Below are positions 8,201 to 15,896 of a stretch of 40,214 bases of DNA, piece by piece. The notes under the pieces were generated by a model, which had not been told where the DNA came from, ran no database searches, and saw only the letters and a list, made by a program, of their open reading frames with translations. Location of the stretch: positions 1 through 40,214 of the forward strand of contig JANJTN010000084.1 in the NCBI GenBank assembly GCA_024711065.1. Reading direction: 5' to 3'. This DNA is from a bacterium. Lineage in GTDB: Bacteria; Bacteroidota; Ignavibacteria; Kapaibacteriales; Kapaibacteriaceae. The position numbers were made by a program, and so were the translations under genes. The stretch's first letter is position 1. Every line of letters begins with the position of its first letter.

Positions 8201-10008
8201 ACACGGATATCGCCGCTCCGGCCTTCTCCGTACGTCTGCAGATCAAGCCGGCCGGTGATGAGTCCCGCCAGATCTATTGCCGTACCATTACGGTTCCGTA
8301 CCTGGCTGGTAACCGCGAAGTGATCCTGCCGTTCCCGGACGCTAACTTCCGTCAGACCACGCCGGGCCGCTACAAGGTCACGGGTCGCATCTTCTTCCCG
8401 GGCAACGACCTGGATACGCTGAACGACTCGACGTTCACGGACTTCGAGATCGCCTTCGGTGATGCCTTTGCCTATGAGACGAACCCGGATCGCGCTACGA
8501 ACGACGTTCCGAAACTGGCCTTCTCCGGTGTGACCGGTAAGGGTCTGAACCACCGTGGTTCGAACGGTGGCGGTAACGGCGCCGTGTGGGGTCAGCTTGC
8601 TGGTCCGTCGCGTCAGTACACCATGGGCAATGCCTGGGGTCAACACCCTGGCGCACTGTCTGCCGACGACATGTACGGCGCCGACGCCGGTAACGCCTCG
8701 GGTCAGATCGGTATGCGATTCACGCTGTTCTCGCAGGACACGGTGATCGGCTACCAGGCCTACTGGGGTGAACTGAACCAGGACATCCTGAACATCGCCT
8801 TCTCGTTGTATCCCGACCAAGGCGGCGTGCCGAGCAACGACCGCGTTCCGAACTCCCGCATCACGCGCAAGCGTGGTGAAGACGAAACGGACGACACGCC
8901 GGAGCCGGTGTTTGGCAAGTACGTAACGTACCTGCTCGCCGAGCCGGTGGTGCTTGCTCCGGGTGAGTATTGGGCAACCGTCCTCCAGGCTGGTACGGAA
9001 GGCTATGAACTCGGTGCTTCCGAAACCCGCATGGGTATGGTAACCACACTGTACTCGGACATTCCGACGTTCGGTATCGGTAACCGTACGCTGATGATCG
9101 ACAAGAACTTCCGTTCGCGTGCCCGTTCCGGCGCGCTGCTGAACGACAACCGCTTTGCCTATGAACTCACGGGTGGGTCCGGCGACTGGTCGCCGTTCAT
9201 GCCTACGATCGGCAACCCTGGTTATCCGCACCTGAACGCCGAAGGTGTCAGCCTCGGCTACCCAACGTTCACTCGTGGCACGTGGATCCCGATGCTGCGT
9301 CCGTACTTCGGTACGCGTTCGTTTGCCAATCCGCCGGTCTACGTGGAGTGTGTGGTTCCTGTGGAACTCACGTACTTCGATGGCAAGCCGCGGACGGCTG
9401 GTGTTGACCTCTTCTGGGAGACCGCATCCGAGAAGAACAACGAAGGCTTCAATGTGGAACGCCGCGCTCTGAAGGAGACCACGGATCTTGTCTCCGGCAA
9501 AACGGGCCTGAGCTGTGTGGATCAAGCAGGCAGCATCGACGATGCTCCGTGGACCAAGATCGGCTTTGTCTCCGGTACGGGTAACTCCACGGAGTCCGTG
9601 AACTACAAGTTCTTTGATGCCAACGTGGCTTCGGGTCACACCTACCAGTATCGCCTGCGCCAGGTGGACTTCGACGGTCGCGAAAGCTTCTCGAACGTTG
9701 TGAATGTGGTGTTCAGCGATAACAACGCTGTAGCCCTGCACGACAACTTCCCGAACCCGACGAGCGACATGACCACCTTTGCCTTCCGCATTCCGTATGC
9801 TTCGGACGTGAAACTTGAAGTGTACGACGTGATGGGCAACCTGGTGAATACGGTGTTCGACGGCATGGTGGCTGGCCAGAACGGCGAGTATCGTGTTGAG
9901 TGGAACGGCCGCAATGCCGCTGGTTACGAAGTGGCTTCTGGCACCTACGTCTACAAGCTCACTGCTGGCGACGTGGTGCTGTCGAAGAACATGACGGTGG
10001 TACGCTAA
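5275..10008 (+). CDS. Large T9SS-secreted surface protein with extreme codon bias
   Basis: 1577 aa. The start at ATG 5275 has GAGG five bases upstream. A signal peptide (MSRRF, hydrophobic core, AVAA) is followed by a region with IGFPFYFNGVRYDSFYVSTN, typical of large exported Bacteroidota proteins. Most of the body has no domain I recognise. Near residue 1365 begins a segment with VPVELTYFDGK, WETASEKNNEGFNVER and YRLRQVDFDG, usual before T9SS tails. The last ~90 residues are a type-A sorting domain (NFPNPTSDMTTFAF, LEVYDVMGN, ASGTYVYKL, final VVR). Export by the type IX system to the cell surface is inferred. Codon use is strikingly restricted: no in-frame TTA, CTA or TCA from 5290 onward, and dominant CGT, GGT, CTG and AAC. 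This suggests a very abundant surface or S-layer-like protein. The widespread AGCCCC(C/T)T octamer is absent from the gene. Confidence 0.93.
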   Translation: MSRRFLLLALICSLFGVGVAVAADGKDGEEIQRKSGARNPVASYPLPFVLAADNPRTQPPISTGYYFVDSDDDAADFWRPDPSQFVDTLTEVATWRRIVSGPGQFPESYWTDPTQNNFGGHAYFRNPGNSQDSTDDAFAGPISIGFPFYFNGVRYDSFYVSTNGLIALTNRRYFYEYDEFGYPTQKALVEVSPGVFSAYDPASDDTRARSGNGMTDNTADNYGYQFVACGNAPTNATAGIRTRTNTMLQEANLAAWNFTVNGQRCRPALIAPAWDDLQVSVYNDDLSEVDDFSRVYYKRSPANDKLIIYYVNLTPIRGKTAVVGGVQHNVTFGANNRPGQGEHYRFSLQVSLNRFDSSVVVQYERFFGIAPRAALQPHAATVWMRCNSTVGVTGPSRRLNWAGFPAAMPSNTTLDYNAVKYTQSTEYLYNVQTDPQGGIRAISKRNDDNTTPKDFLAIKFKQWKNMLRVIQVYYRTHPLNANAPLDFSVVIPSAEANNYEILAGETRLGTIQPVAIVQNLTNDVQGPQGVNYVKQGINFKVRFRIQNEATGKIVYNTSKSVNDGALKDTLLSGIVLTDINGVARPYTAGHFVKPYEFVRVTFPPFEPNPFIDDQIGRLFTSVVAEPRDSNNVLLGDEWPFDDTTGIRLFAMRRLNDFNDNVTEYHLVGGAAMPSVLKWVNIETDVVDGDEITNNPPPPRGTFQAANSTIFGLKSPVIRMNRVNLGNLDIPAFGSYGGDELRSFPINLLNKKRPVLSISYQRAGKLTNIGRGFSDNRLIGPEHQVNLRAVNGFTPGYRNPDKLLVEFAEPSKDGINGITNLKKWVLDVQNLSNDYLQPYQIWGGGGYARGYSLTNRNLQATNSYVPPEGGLREDLFDDGKDFEYYKITLPIPDTVVNWVNEGARNFRFRLSVQAVNNSAPPMPADDEDNFFIDNVKILFPEEVTDVEFSNIRLIWPYTLAPASQATRIPIRVKLSNNTDIAAPAFSVRLQIKPAGDESRQIYCRTITVPYLAGNREVILPFPDANFRQTTPGRYKVTGRIFFPGNDLDTLNDSTFTDFEIAFGDAFAYETNPDRATNDVPKLAFSGVTGKGLNHRGSNGGGNGAVWGQLAGPSRQYTMGNAWGQHPGALSADDMYGADAGNASGQIGMRFTLFSQDTVIGYQAYWGELNQDILNIAFSLYPDQGGVPSNDRVPNSRITRKRGEDETDDTPEPVFGKYVTYLLAEPVVLAPGEYWATVLQAGTEGYELGASETRMGMVTTLYSDIPTFGIGNRTLMIDKNFRSRARSGALLNDNRFAYELTGGSGDWSPFMPTIGNPGYPHLNAEGVSLGYPTFTRGTWIPMLRPYFGTRSFANPPVYVECVVPVELTYFDGKPRTAGVDLFWETASEKNNEGFNVERRALKETTDLVSGKTGLSCVDQAGSIDDAPWTKIGFVSGTGNSTESVNYKFFDANVASGHTYQYRLRQVDFDGRESFSNVVNVVFSDNNAVALHDNFPNPTSDMTTFAFRIPYASDVKLEVYDVMGNLVNTVFDGMVAGQNGEYRVEWNGRNAAGYEVASGTYVYKLTAGDVVLSKNMTVVR

Positions 10009-10037
10009 GCGTCCATCGCTTCCAGTCTGATCAAGAT

Positions 10038-10080
10038 CGAGCCCCTTGCACGCGAGTGCAAGGGGCTCGTTTCGTTTCGT
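10038..10080 (+). terminator. Strong terminator built from an inverted pair of the dispersed octamer
   Basis: A perfect 13-bp stem (10038-10050 with 10057-10069) with a 6-nt loop CGCGAG is followed by a T-rich tail TTTCGTTTCG. It lies 29 nt after the surface-protein stop. Each arm contains one copy of the octamer AGCCCCTT (10040-10047 and its complement at 10060-10067). Confidence 0.9.
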
Positions 10081-10083
10081 GGG

Positions 10084-10091
10084 TATCTTTG
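10084..10091 (+). promoter_or_regulatory. Candidate -7 promoter box for kdsD
   Basis: TATCTTTG matches the Bacteroidota -7 consensus TAnnTTTG exactly and ends only 5 nt before the kdsD ATG. Transcription would start at or very near the start codon, giving a leaderless mRNA. No clear -33 TTG is visible; that position lies inside the preceding terminator. Confidence 0.45.
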
Positions 10092-10096
10092 CCCTG

Positions 10097-11083
10097 ATGT
10101 CCAACGATCAACCCACCAACGAGCGGCTGGCCAGGGCCAGCGCCATGATCGATCTGCAGATCGCGGCGTTGTTGCGCACGCGAGATCATCTCGATCAACA
10201 CTTCCTACGCGCGATCGATCTACTGGCTGCGGCCTCCAAGACGGTCACATCGGGTCTAGGCAAGTCGGCATTCATTGCCCGAAAAATGGCCGCTACCATG
10301 GCTAGCGTGCGTTTGCCCGCTACGTACCTGCACCCTGTAGATGCCTTACACGGCGATTCCGGGATCCTGGATCCGAGTGATGTTCTGGTTGCCTTCTCCA
10401 AGAGTGGCGAGACCCCAGAGGTGATCCGACTGGTGGCTCTTGCCCAGGAGTTGGGCCTCCGGGTGGTTGTGGTCACGTCGCGCCCACAAAGCACATTGGC
10501 GCAGGTTGCCGACGCCTCGGTAGTGGCGCTGATCGAACGTGAACTGGATGCCGATGACCTCCTGCCAACGGCTTCCACAACGTCGGCGTTGATGATGGCC
10601 GATCTTCTGGCGATCGGCACCCTCGAGGCCGCCGGTGGCGCCGAGGAGCGTCTGCGCCGGTCTCATCCCGACGGTGCGATCGGGGCAACGCTGTATCGCA
10701 CCATCAGCGAAGTGATGCACTCAGGATCGGCGTTGCCGCGCGTACCTCCCGGTAGCACACTGAGCGCAGCACTGGTAGAGCTTACCGCAAAAGCCCTTGG
10801 GATCGTGTGCGTGCTTGATGAAGACGACGCCTTGCTGGGTATTCTGACCGATGGCGACGTCCGCCGTCTGGCAGCCTCGGGGTCGGACCTCAGTCGGTTG
10901 GCTACGGACGACGTGATGACGCGCACTCCGATGAGCGTGCAGGCCGGTCACACGTTGCGTTCGGCGTTGGAGATCATGGAGCGCGGCGAACGCCAGATCG
11001 GTGTTCTTCCCGTGCTGGAGGGCAGCCGTTGCGTAGGCGTGATCCGCGTGCACGACATCGTGCGCCTGAACCTTACCCGCTAG
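10097..11083 (+). CDS. kdsD: D-arabinose 5-phosphate isomerase (KdsD/KpsF family)
   Basis: 328 aa. It interconverts ribulose 5-phosphate and arabinose 5-phosphate, the first step towards Kdo for lipopolysaccharide, in the cytoplasm. The start at ATG 10097 gives MSNDQPTNER; an extension upstream would run into the terminator. The N-terminal SIS sugar-isomerase domain shows SGLGKSAFIARKMAATMAS, HPVDALHGDSG and AFSKSGETPE. Two CBS domains follow (VMHSGSALPRVPP...ILTDGDVRR and DVMTRTPMSVQAG...RVHDIVR). Length and domain order are those of the KpsF/KdsD/GutQ family. It is convergent with rodZ, with 12 bp between the stop codons. No other Kdo gene is nearby. A GutQ-type role is possible but less likely. 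Confidence 0.92.
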   Translation: MSNDQPTNERLARASAMIDLQIAALLRTRDHLDQHFLRAIDLLAAASKTVTSGLGKSAFIARKMAATMASVRLPATYLHPVDALHGDSGILDPSDVLVAFSKSGETPEVIRLVALAQELGLRVVVVTSRPQSTLAQVADASVVALIERELDADDLLPTASTTSALMMADLLAIGTLEAAGGAEERLRRSHPDGAIGATLYRTISEVMHSGSALPRVPPGSTLSAALVELTAKALGIVCVLDEDDALLGILTDGDVRRLAASGSDLSRLATDDVMTRTPMSVQAGHTLRSALEIMERGERQIGVLPVLEGSRCVGVIRVHDIVRLNLTR

Positions 11084-11095
11084 CAGCGACGTCGA

Positions 11096-12130
11096 CTACC
11101 GCGGCTGCGACGGACGCACATCCGGATTCTGCGTTGGCGCCGGCGTGATCAGCGGGATCGATCGGCGATCGCGCGAAGCCGAGCGTTGCCGCTGACGTGG
11201 TGGTGGCGCAGAGGTCCGCTGGCGCTGCGGACGAGCAGGCGATGCCTGCGGCTGTGCAGCCGGTTGTCCCACAGGACGTGTAGAGCTGATGACCTCTTTG
11301 CGGGTGATCACCACCTCGCGTACAGCCTGCCCCATTTGGCCAAACAACGGCAAGGCCTGATCGTTGCGGTAAAAACGCACAGCTCCGGCATTGCTCAGTG
11401 AGAACTTGAAGCGTTCAGCTGCGCGCCAGGAATGCTCTTCACCGGGCAGCAGCGTAAGCTGTTGTGTTCGGGTGCCATCCATCGTGATCGTTAGCCATGC
11501 AGTATCGGAGATCTCTACGCGCAGCTCCATGCTGTCGGCCAGCGAAGCATCCTCTTCCATCAACGAGTCTACCAAGCCCCCTACATCGATCTCGTTCTGC
11601 GGACCGGTGGCCGCACTGTCGGAGTCGCTCGGACCCGAGAACAGCCACCACGCGGCGGCGATCACGAGCAGCAGGGCAATGGCCGCGGCGATGATCACGA
11701 GCCCTTTGGGGCGCTCGCGGAAGAAACTCGGCGGAGCCATCTCCTTCAGCCGATCCACCCCTTCCGTCAGCGCTTTGCCGGCCTTTTGAGCACCGGCCGA
11801 GAAGGCTTGACCAGCCACCTGTACAGTAGAAGCCAACAGATCCGGACGCTCCGGTTCCGGTGGTTTGGATCGAGGGATGCGGTCTGGTGCGGACTCGTCG
11901 ATATCGAACACATCATCCATCAGCGCATTGATCTCGCGCAGGGGAATTCCCAGGGCCGATGCCAGGGTTCTCACGAACGATCGCACATAGACGGCCGGCA
12001 ACACGTCGTACGCTCCGCGCTCGAGAGCCTGGATATACGGCTCCCGTATCTTCGTCACGATCGCCAGATCGCGCACGGAGAGATTCTGACGCTCACGCTC
12101 TGCACGGAGCCGTTGTGCCAGTGCATCCAT
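11096..12130 (-). CDS. rodZ: RodZ-like helix-turn-helix membrane protein
   Basis: 344 aa. An N-terminal Xre-type HTH (residues ~5-65: LRAERERQNLSVRDLA, KIREPYIQALERGAYDVLP) lies on the cytoplasmic side. A linker and one transmembrane helix (~143-165) follow, and the periplasmic part contains a DUF4115-like beta domain (WLTITMDG, LLPGEEHSW, GAVRFYRND). The last ~70 residues are rich in P, Q and R and probably disordered. RodZ links MreB to the cell-wall elongation machinery; the architecture supports this family but MreB partners are not in the window. I chose ATG 12130 because it starts just before the HTH; the frame stays open upstream without a better start. It is divergent from the membrane-protein gene at 12200. 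Confidence 0.85.
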   Translation of the reverse strand: MDALAQRLRAERERQNLSVRDLAIVTKIREPYIQALERGAYDVLPAVYVRSFVRTLASALGIPLREINALMDDVFDIDESAPDRIPRSKPPEPERPDLLASTVQVAGQAFSAGAQKAGKALTEGVDRLKEMAPPSFFRERPKGLVIIAAAIALLLVIAAAWWLFSGPSDSDSAATGPQNEIDVGGLVDSLMEEDASLADSMELRVEISDTAWLTITMDGTRTQQLTLLPGEEHSWRAAERFKFSLSNAGAVRFYRNDQALPLFGQMGQAVREVVITRKEVISSTRPVGQPAAQPQASPARPQRQRTSAPPPRQRQRSASRDRRSIPLITPAPTQNPDVRPSQPR

Positions 12131-12199
12131 TAAGGCATCGCCGGGTTGAAGTCGAAATCCACGCCAACTCCTAAAATGCTGGTTTTTACGGTATGAACA

Positions 12200-12781
12200 A
12201 TGGTCGCCGACCCCACACCCTCTGAGTGGACCATGGCCTTGCACGCTGCCTACGTGGCCTTCGTGTTCGGCGTGCTGTTCTTCGGGGCCCTGGCCTTCCG
12301 GCAGATCCTGGATGATCTGGCGGTGAAGGGGCTGGCCATGGGCGAGGATCGGGACAGTTTTCTGGACGCTGCCTGGGTTGTGGTGATGGCTGCCGGCTGG
12401 ATCGGTGTTGGCATCCTGGGCCTGATCTGCTACGGACTGCTGCCCCCATCGATCTATGCCTATGCCGTTCCCATGGTGATCGGGGTCCAAGTGTTGCAGC
12501 TGACCTTGCGACTGGTGTTCCAGCGTACCCAGGTCAAAACCCGTGGACTGGTGGTCCGGTCCGTGTTGTTCGACCGGGTCCGCGCGGTAGACTACACCGA
12601 GATCGTGGTCGTCCGCTTCGTACCGGGACGCTTCTGGACCGAGGTGTGGATCGGTCTACCCGCCGAGGAAGTGGGGTTTCGTATCTTTTCATTTTCCGGC
12701 GAGGCCGTAGAACGCCTCCTGCGCAGTGCCACGACCGCTCCGGTACTGTGGAGTGCACCATCCGTGTCTGAACACCCCTAA
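12200..12781 (+). CDS. Integral membrane protein, unknown function
   Basis: 193 aa. Three hydrophobic segments are visible: one near residues 14-32, one around 58-80 (VVVMAAGWIGVGILGLI) and one around 86-106. The C-terminal ~85 residues are soluble, with alternating short strands (TRGLVVRSVLF, YTEIVVVRFVPG) that could form a PH-like fold, but I see no diagnostic motif. It is the first gene of a co-directional run; the AtuA-family gene starts 15 bp after its stop. It shares a 69-bp divergent region with rodZ. I do not recognise the family. Confidence 0.8.
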   Translation: MVADPTPSEWTMALHAAYVAFVFGVLFFGALAFRQILDDLAVKGLAMGEDRDSFLDAAWVVVMAAGWIGVGILGLICYGLLPPSIYAYAVPMVIGVQVLQLTLRLVFQRTQVKTRGLVVRSVLFDRVRAVDYTEIVVVRFVPGRFWTEVWIGLPAEEVGFRIFSFSGEAVERLLRSATTAPVLWSAPSVSEHP

Positions 12782-12796
12782 TTCGACCCCGATACC

Positions 12797-14155
12797 ATGA
12801 AGTCTTCCATCCGCATCGCCTCTGGACAGGGATTCTGGGGCGATCTGCAGAGCGCCCCCTTGCAACAGGTCTCCCGTGGACCGATCGACTATCTGGTGAT
12901 GGACTACCTGGCCGAAGTCACGATGTCCATCCTCCAGAAGCAGCGCATGCGGGATCCGGCCATGGGCTATGCCCGCGACCTGATCGACGTCTGCAACGAC
13001 GTGCTGCCGTACCTTGTTGAGCGCGGTATCAAGCTGATCACCAACGGTGGCGGCGTGAACCCCCTGGCCGCGCGAGACAAGATCTTCGAGCTGGCCAGAA
13101 CAAAAGGCATCACCGGACTGAAGGTCGGCGTGATCATGGGGGACGACATCCTGCCGCGCATAGACCAGATCCTGGCCGATGGTCATGAACTTCGCCACAT
13201 GGAGACCGGCGAGCCGATCGCCGATGTCCGCGACCGCCTGTTGAGCGCCAACGTGTACACCGGCGCGTGGCCTATCGTGGAAGCATTGCGGCAGGGGGCT
13301 GACATTATCGTCACCGGGCGCACTACCGACACGGGTCTGACGCTGGCACCGATGATCCACGAGTTCGGCTGGGAAGCCGACGACTGGAACATGATGGCTG
13401 CCGGAACCGTTGCCGGCCACATTAACGAGTGTGGGGGCCAAGCCACGGGCGGGAACTTCCTGGGCGACTGGCGATCGGTTCCGAACCTGGCCGATATTGG
13501 CTTCCCGATCATCGAAGCCTTTCCCGATGGTTCCTTTGTGGTAACCAAGCACGAAGGCACCGGCGGCATGGTCACACGTGAGACCGTCGCCGAACAGCTG
13601 TTGTACGAGATCGGCGACCCTGCCGAATACATCACGCCCGACTGCGTGGCCGATTTCACCAGCATTCACCTCGAAGACCTCGGGTCCGACCGTGTGCGTG
13701 TGCATGGTATCACCGGACGCCCAAGCACGCCGTTCTTCAAGGTCAGCGCCAGCTATCTGGACGGTTATGTGGCCTTTGGATCGCTCACGTACTCCGCCCC
13801 GGAGGCTCTGGAAAAGGCCCAGGCGGCCGACCGTATCCTGCGGCAACGCCTCGACGCCCTGGGGCTGTCGTTCGATGAGGTCCGCACGGAGTTCATCGGG
13901 ATGAATGCCTGTCACGGAGCTCTTGCCAAAGCCATCGAACCCAACGAAGTGATGATGCGCATCGGCGTACGGGGTCCGGACCGACAGGCCGTGAGCCGCT
14001 TCGGCATGGAGATCGCTCCTCTGATCCTGACCGGTCCTCCGTCGGTTACCGGCTTCTCTGGTGGACGCCCCAAGCCCAGCGATGTGGTAGCCTATTTCCC
14101 AGCGCTGCTGGACAAGCGCGTGGTGGAGATGAGCGTGCATGTTGAGTCGCTCTAG
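12797..14155 (+). CDS. AtuA-family protein (DUF1446)
   Basis: 452 aa, the usual length of the DUF1446 domain. Family signatures: SGQGFWGD near the N-terminus, DYLAEVTMSIL, NGGGVNP, VYTGAWPIVEAL, GADIIVTGRTTDTGLTL, EGTGGMVT, TGRPSTPFFKVSASY and GFSGGRPKP. AtuA was named from acyclic terpene catabolism in Pseudomonas. Its biochemical activity is not firmly established, and homologues occur far outside terpene degraders. Nothing else from that pathway is present here, so terpene use should not be assumed. It follows the membrane-protein gene by 15 bp and overlaps the DUF2279 gene by 17 bp, indicating translational coupling. Confidence 0.88.
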   Translation: MKSSIRIASGQGFWGDLQSAPLQQVSRGPIDYLVMDYLAEVTMSILQKQRMRDPAMGYARDLIDVCNDVLPYLVERGIKLITNGGGVNPLAARDKIFELARTKGITGLKVGVIMGDDILPRIDQILADGHELRHMETGEPIADVRDRLLSANVYTGAWPIVEALRQGADIIVTGRTTDTGLTLAPMIHEFGWEADDWNMMAAGTVAGHINECGGQATGGNFLGDWRSVPNLADIGFPIIEAFPDGSFVVTKHEGTGGMVTRETVAEQLLYEIGDPAEYITPDCVADFTSIHLEDLGSDRVRVHGITGRPSTPFFKVSASYLDGYVAFGSLTYSAPEALEKAQAADRILRQRLDALGLSFDEVRTEFIGMNACHGALAKAIEPNEVMMRIGVRGPDRQAVSRFGMEIAPLILTGPPSVTGFSGGRPKPSDVVAYFPALLDKRVVEMSVHVESL

Positions 14156-15119
14156 GCGTACCCTGCTGGTGTTGGTGGCGGCACTCAGCTGCCTGCCGTT
14201 GTGGTCTCAGGACTCCCTGCGGCTGCGTCCGGAGGAGTTCCGCTATGCCGACGATCCCCGTGTGACCTTCCTGGGCAATACACCCAAGCGTGAGACCGAT
14301 CTGGATCTGTGGCCAACGTTGGGGATGAGTGTTGCCTACGGCGGGCTGGTCACGTTCTTCCACTTCAACCAGGCCAATGCCTGGTGGCGCGATCCCGCCG
14401 GCGAATTCAAGGTGATCGAAGACATCGAGTACGCCAGAGGGCTGGACAAGCTCGGCCATGCCTATAGCGGCTACCTGATGACCACGCTCTGCAACGATAT
14501 GTTGCTGGAGAGTGGATTCAGCCGCGAGCCCGCCGTGTGGATCGGTGCCGGGATGGGACTCGCCTACATGATGTACGTGGAGGTCAGCGACGGATATGCC
14601 CAAGACTGGGGATTCTCTCCCTCAGATGCCTATGCCAATGTTGCCGGTGTGTCCTTCAATCTGCTGCAGCACTATATCCCGTTCCTGGAGAACTTCACCC
14701 CCCGCTGGAGCTACATTCCGCCGTCGTGGTCGGGCGACGCCGACATCAACCATCGTCCCAAGACCTTCATCGACGACTATAACGGCACCACCTTCTGGCT
14801 GGCCTGCAACGTGAACAACCTTCTGCCGGCAGCCGCCGATCCCTACTGGCCGGATTGGATGATGCTCTCGGTGGGGTACGGCATTCGTAATTATGCGACG
14901 GACGACGGCAACGGCGAGCCCTTGCCGGTAACGCGGAGGTTCCTGGTTGGCCTGGACTACAACTGGGTGAAGATCCTTCCAGAAGCCCAATTTGGGTTCT
15001 TCAACTACCTGCGTCAGTTCCTGAACTACATCCGCCTGCCCGGTCCTACCCTCGAGATCGGTGATGATGGCGTCCGCTTTGGCCTGCTGTACCCCTTTGC
15101 CATTGTGGTGCCCCTGTGA
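14139..15119 (+). CDS. DUF2279 (YfiM-like) exported protein
   Basis: 326 aa. The start at ATG 14139 lies inside the end of the AtuA-family gene (17-bp overlap). A signal peptide is visible (MLSRSRRT, hydrophobic core, LWSQ). The core matches the DUF2279 pattern: DKLGHAYSGYLMTTL, DGYAQDWGFSPSDAYANVAG, and several aromatic-rich segments. The C-terminal half has alternating amphipathic strands (RFLVGLDYNWVKILPEAQFG). Periplasmic or outer-membrane location is inferred. Function is unknown for the family. Its stop codon overlaps the glycosyltransferase start (GTGA). Confidence 0.82.
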   Translation: MLSRSRRTLLVLVAALSCLPLWSQDSLRLRPEEFRYADDPRVTFLGNTPKRETDLDLWPTLGMSVAYGGLVTFFHFNQANAWWRDPAGEFKVIEDIEYARGLDKLGHAYSGYLMTTLCNDMLLESGFSREPAVWIGAGMGLAYMMYVEVSDGYAQDWGFSPSDAYANVAGVSFNLLQHYIPFLENFTPRWSYIPPSWSGDADINHRPKTFIDDYNGTTFWLACNVNNLLPAAADPYWPDWMMLSVGYGIRNYATDDGNGEPLPVTRRFLVGLDYNWVKILPEAQFGFFNYLRQFLNYIRLPGPTLEIGDDGVRFGLLYPFAIVVPL

Positions 15120-15877
15120 AGCCCCCTTCACCACCGAAACCACTGTTGAGCCTGATCATCCCGGTGCTCAACGAAGAGAAGCTGCTGGAGGGTACGCTGG
15201 CGACCTATTCCGCGGCGTTGCGCGACCGACACCAGGCCGAGTTGATCATTAGCGACGGTGGGAGCACGGATCGCACGCTGGAGATCGCAGATCGGTTTGC
15301 CAACGTGGTGGTACGGCATACCGCGGAGCATCGGCAGACGATCGCCGAGGGACGCCACGCCGGCGCTGTGGTGGCCCGTGGCTCGGTGCTGATCTTCATC
15401 AACGGCGACACGGTCCCGGCCGATGTGGACCGCTTCTTTCAGACGATCTCCGACTTTGCCCAGCGCACAGGGCCCTATCAGCGGGCGTCGGCATTGGCCT
15501 GTCCGGTGCACGTAGGGCCTCACGAACGGCAACCACTGGATGCCGTGTTCCACTCCCTGCAGAACGGCTATACCAGACTGCTGAACCTGTTTCGGCTGGG
15601 TGCCGGAAGGGGAGAGTGCCAGGTGGTGCGCAAGGACGTGTACGATCTGGTAGGGGGCTATCGCACCGACCTCGCTGCCGGTGAGGATTTTGACCTGTTC
15701 GCACGGATCGGCCTTAAAGCCCGCGTTCGTTTTGCGCCGGAGCTCCTGGTCTATGAGTCGCCCCGGAGGTTCCGCAAGTTTGGATATCTTCGCATCCTCT
15801 ACTGGTGGTCCTTGAACGCGCTGAGCGTCCTGTTTACCGGCCACTCTTCCTCCGACGAATGGGAACCGGTACGGTGA
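15116..15877 (+). CDS. Family 2 glycosyltransferase
   Basis: 253 aa. It starts with GTG at 15116, overlapping the preceding TGA by 4 bp. The GT-A fold is clear: LSLIIPVLNEEKLLEGTL, then ISDGGSTDRTLEIA for nucleotide-sugar binding. The metal-site position reads FINGDTVP, so the usual DxD is NGD here. A later GGYRTDLAAGEDFDLFARI supplies the probable catalytic acidic residues. A hydrophobic C-terminal stretch (RILYWWSLNALSVLF) may lie on the membrane. It probably transfers a sugar to a lipid or envelope acceptor, but donor and acceptor cannot be read from the sequence. Its second to fourth codons contain one copy of the octamer (15120-15127). Confidence 0.88.
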   Translation: MKPPSPPKPLLSLIIPVLNEEKLLEGTLATYSAALRDRHQAELIISDGGSTDRTLEIADRFANVVVRHTAEHRQTIAEGRHAGAVVARGSVLIFINGDTVPADVDRFFQTISDFAQRTGPYQRASALACPVHVGPHERQPLDAVFHSLQNGYTRLLNLFRLGAGRGECQVVRKDVYDLVGGYRTDLAAGEDFDLFARIGLKARVRFAPELLVYESPRRFRKFGYLRILYWWSLNALSVLFTGHSSSDEWEPVR

Positions 15878-15896
15878 CCCCCTTGCGCAGTACACC

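Noticed and set aside
5290-10104. 1604-codon open frame on the minus strand opposite the surface-protein gene
   Set aside because: It is codon-aligned with the sense gene, which has a signal peptide and T9SS tail. The antisense frame follows from the absence of TTA, CTA and TCA codons and shows no domain.
12131-12490. N-terminal extension of the RodZ-like protein
   Set aside because: It overlaps the divergent membrane-protein gene and lacks homology; the HTH begins right after ATG 12130.
12689-14140. 483-codon minus-strand open frame opposite the AtuA-family gene
   Set aside because: Shadow of a well-supported gene in GC-rich sequence; the translation is low in hydrophobic structure and matches nothing.
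12797-14155. Acyclic terpene degradation pathway
   Set aside because: Only the AtuA-family protein is present; no other atu or liu genes accompany it.
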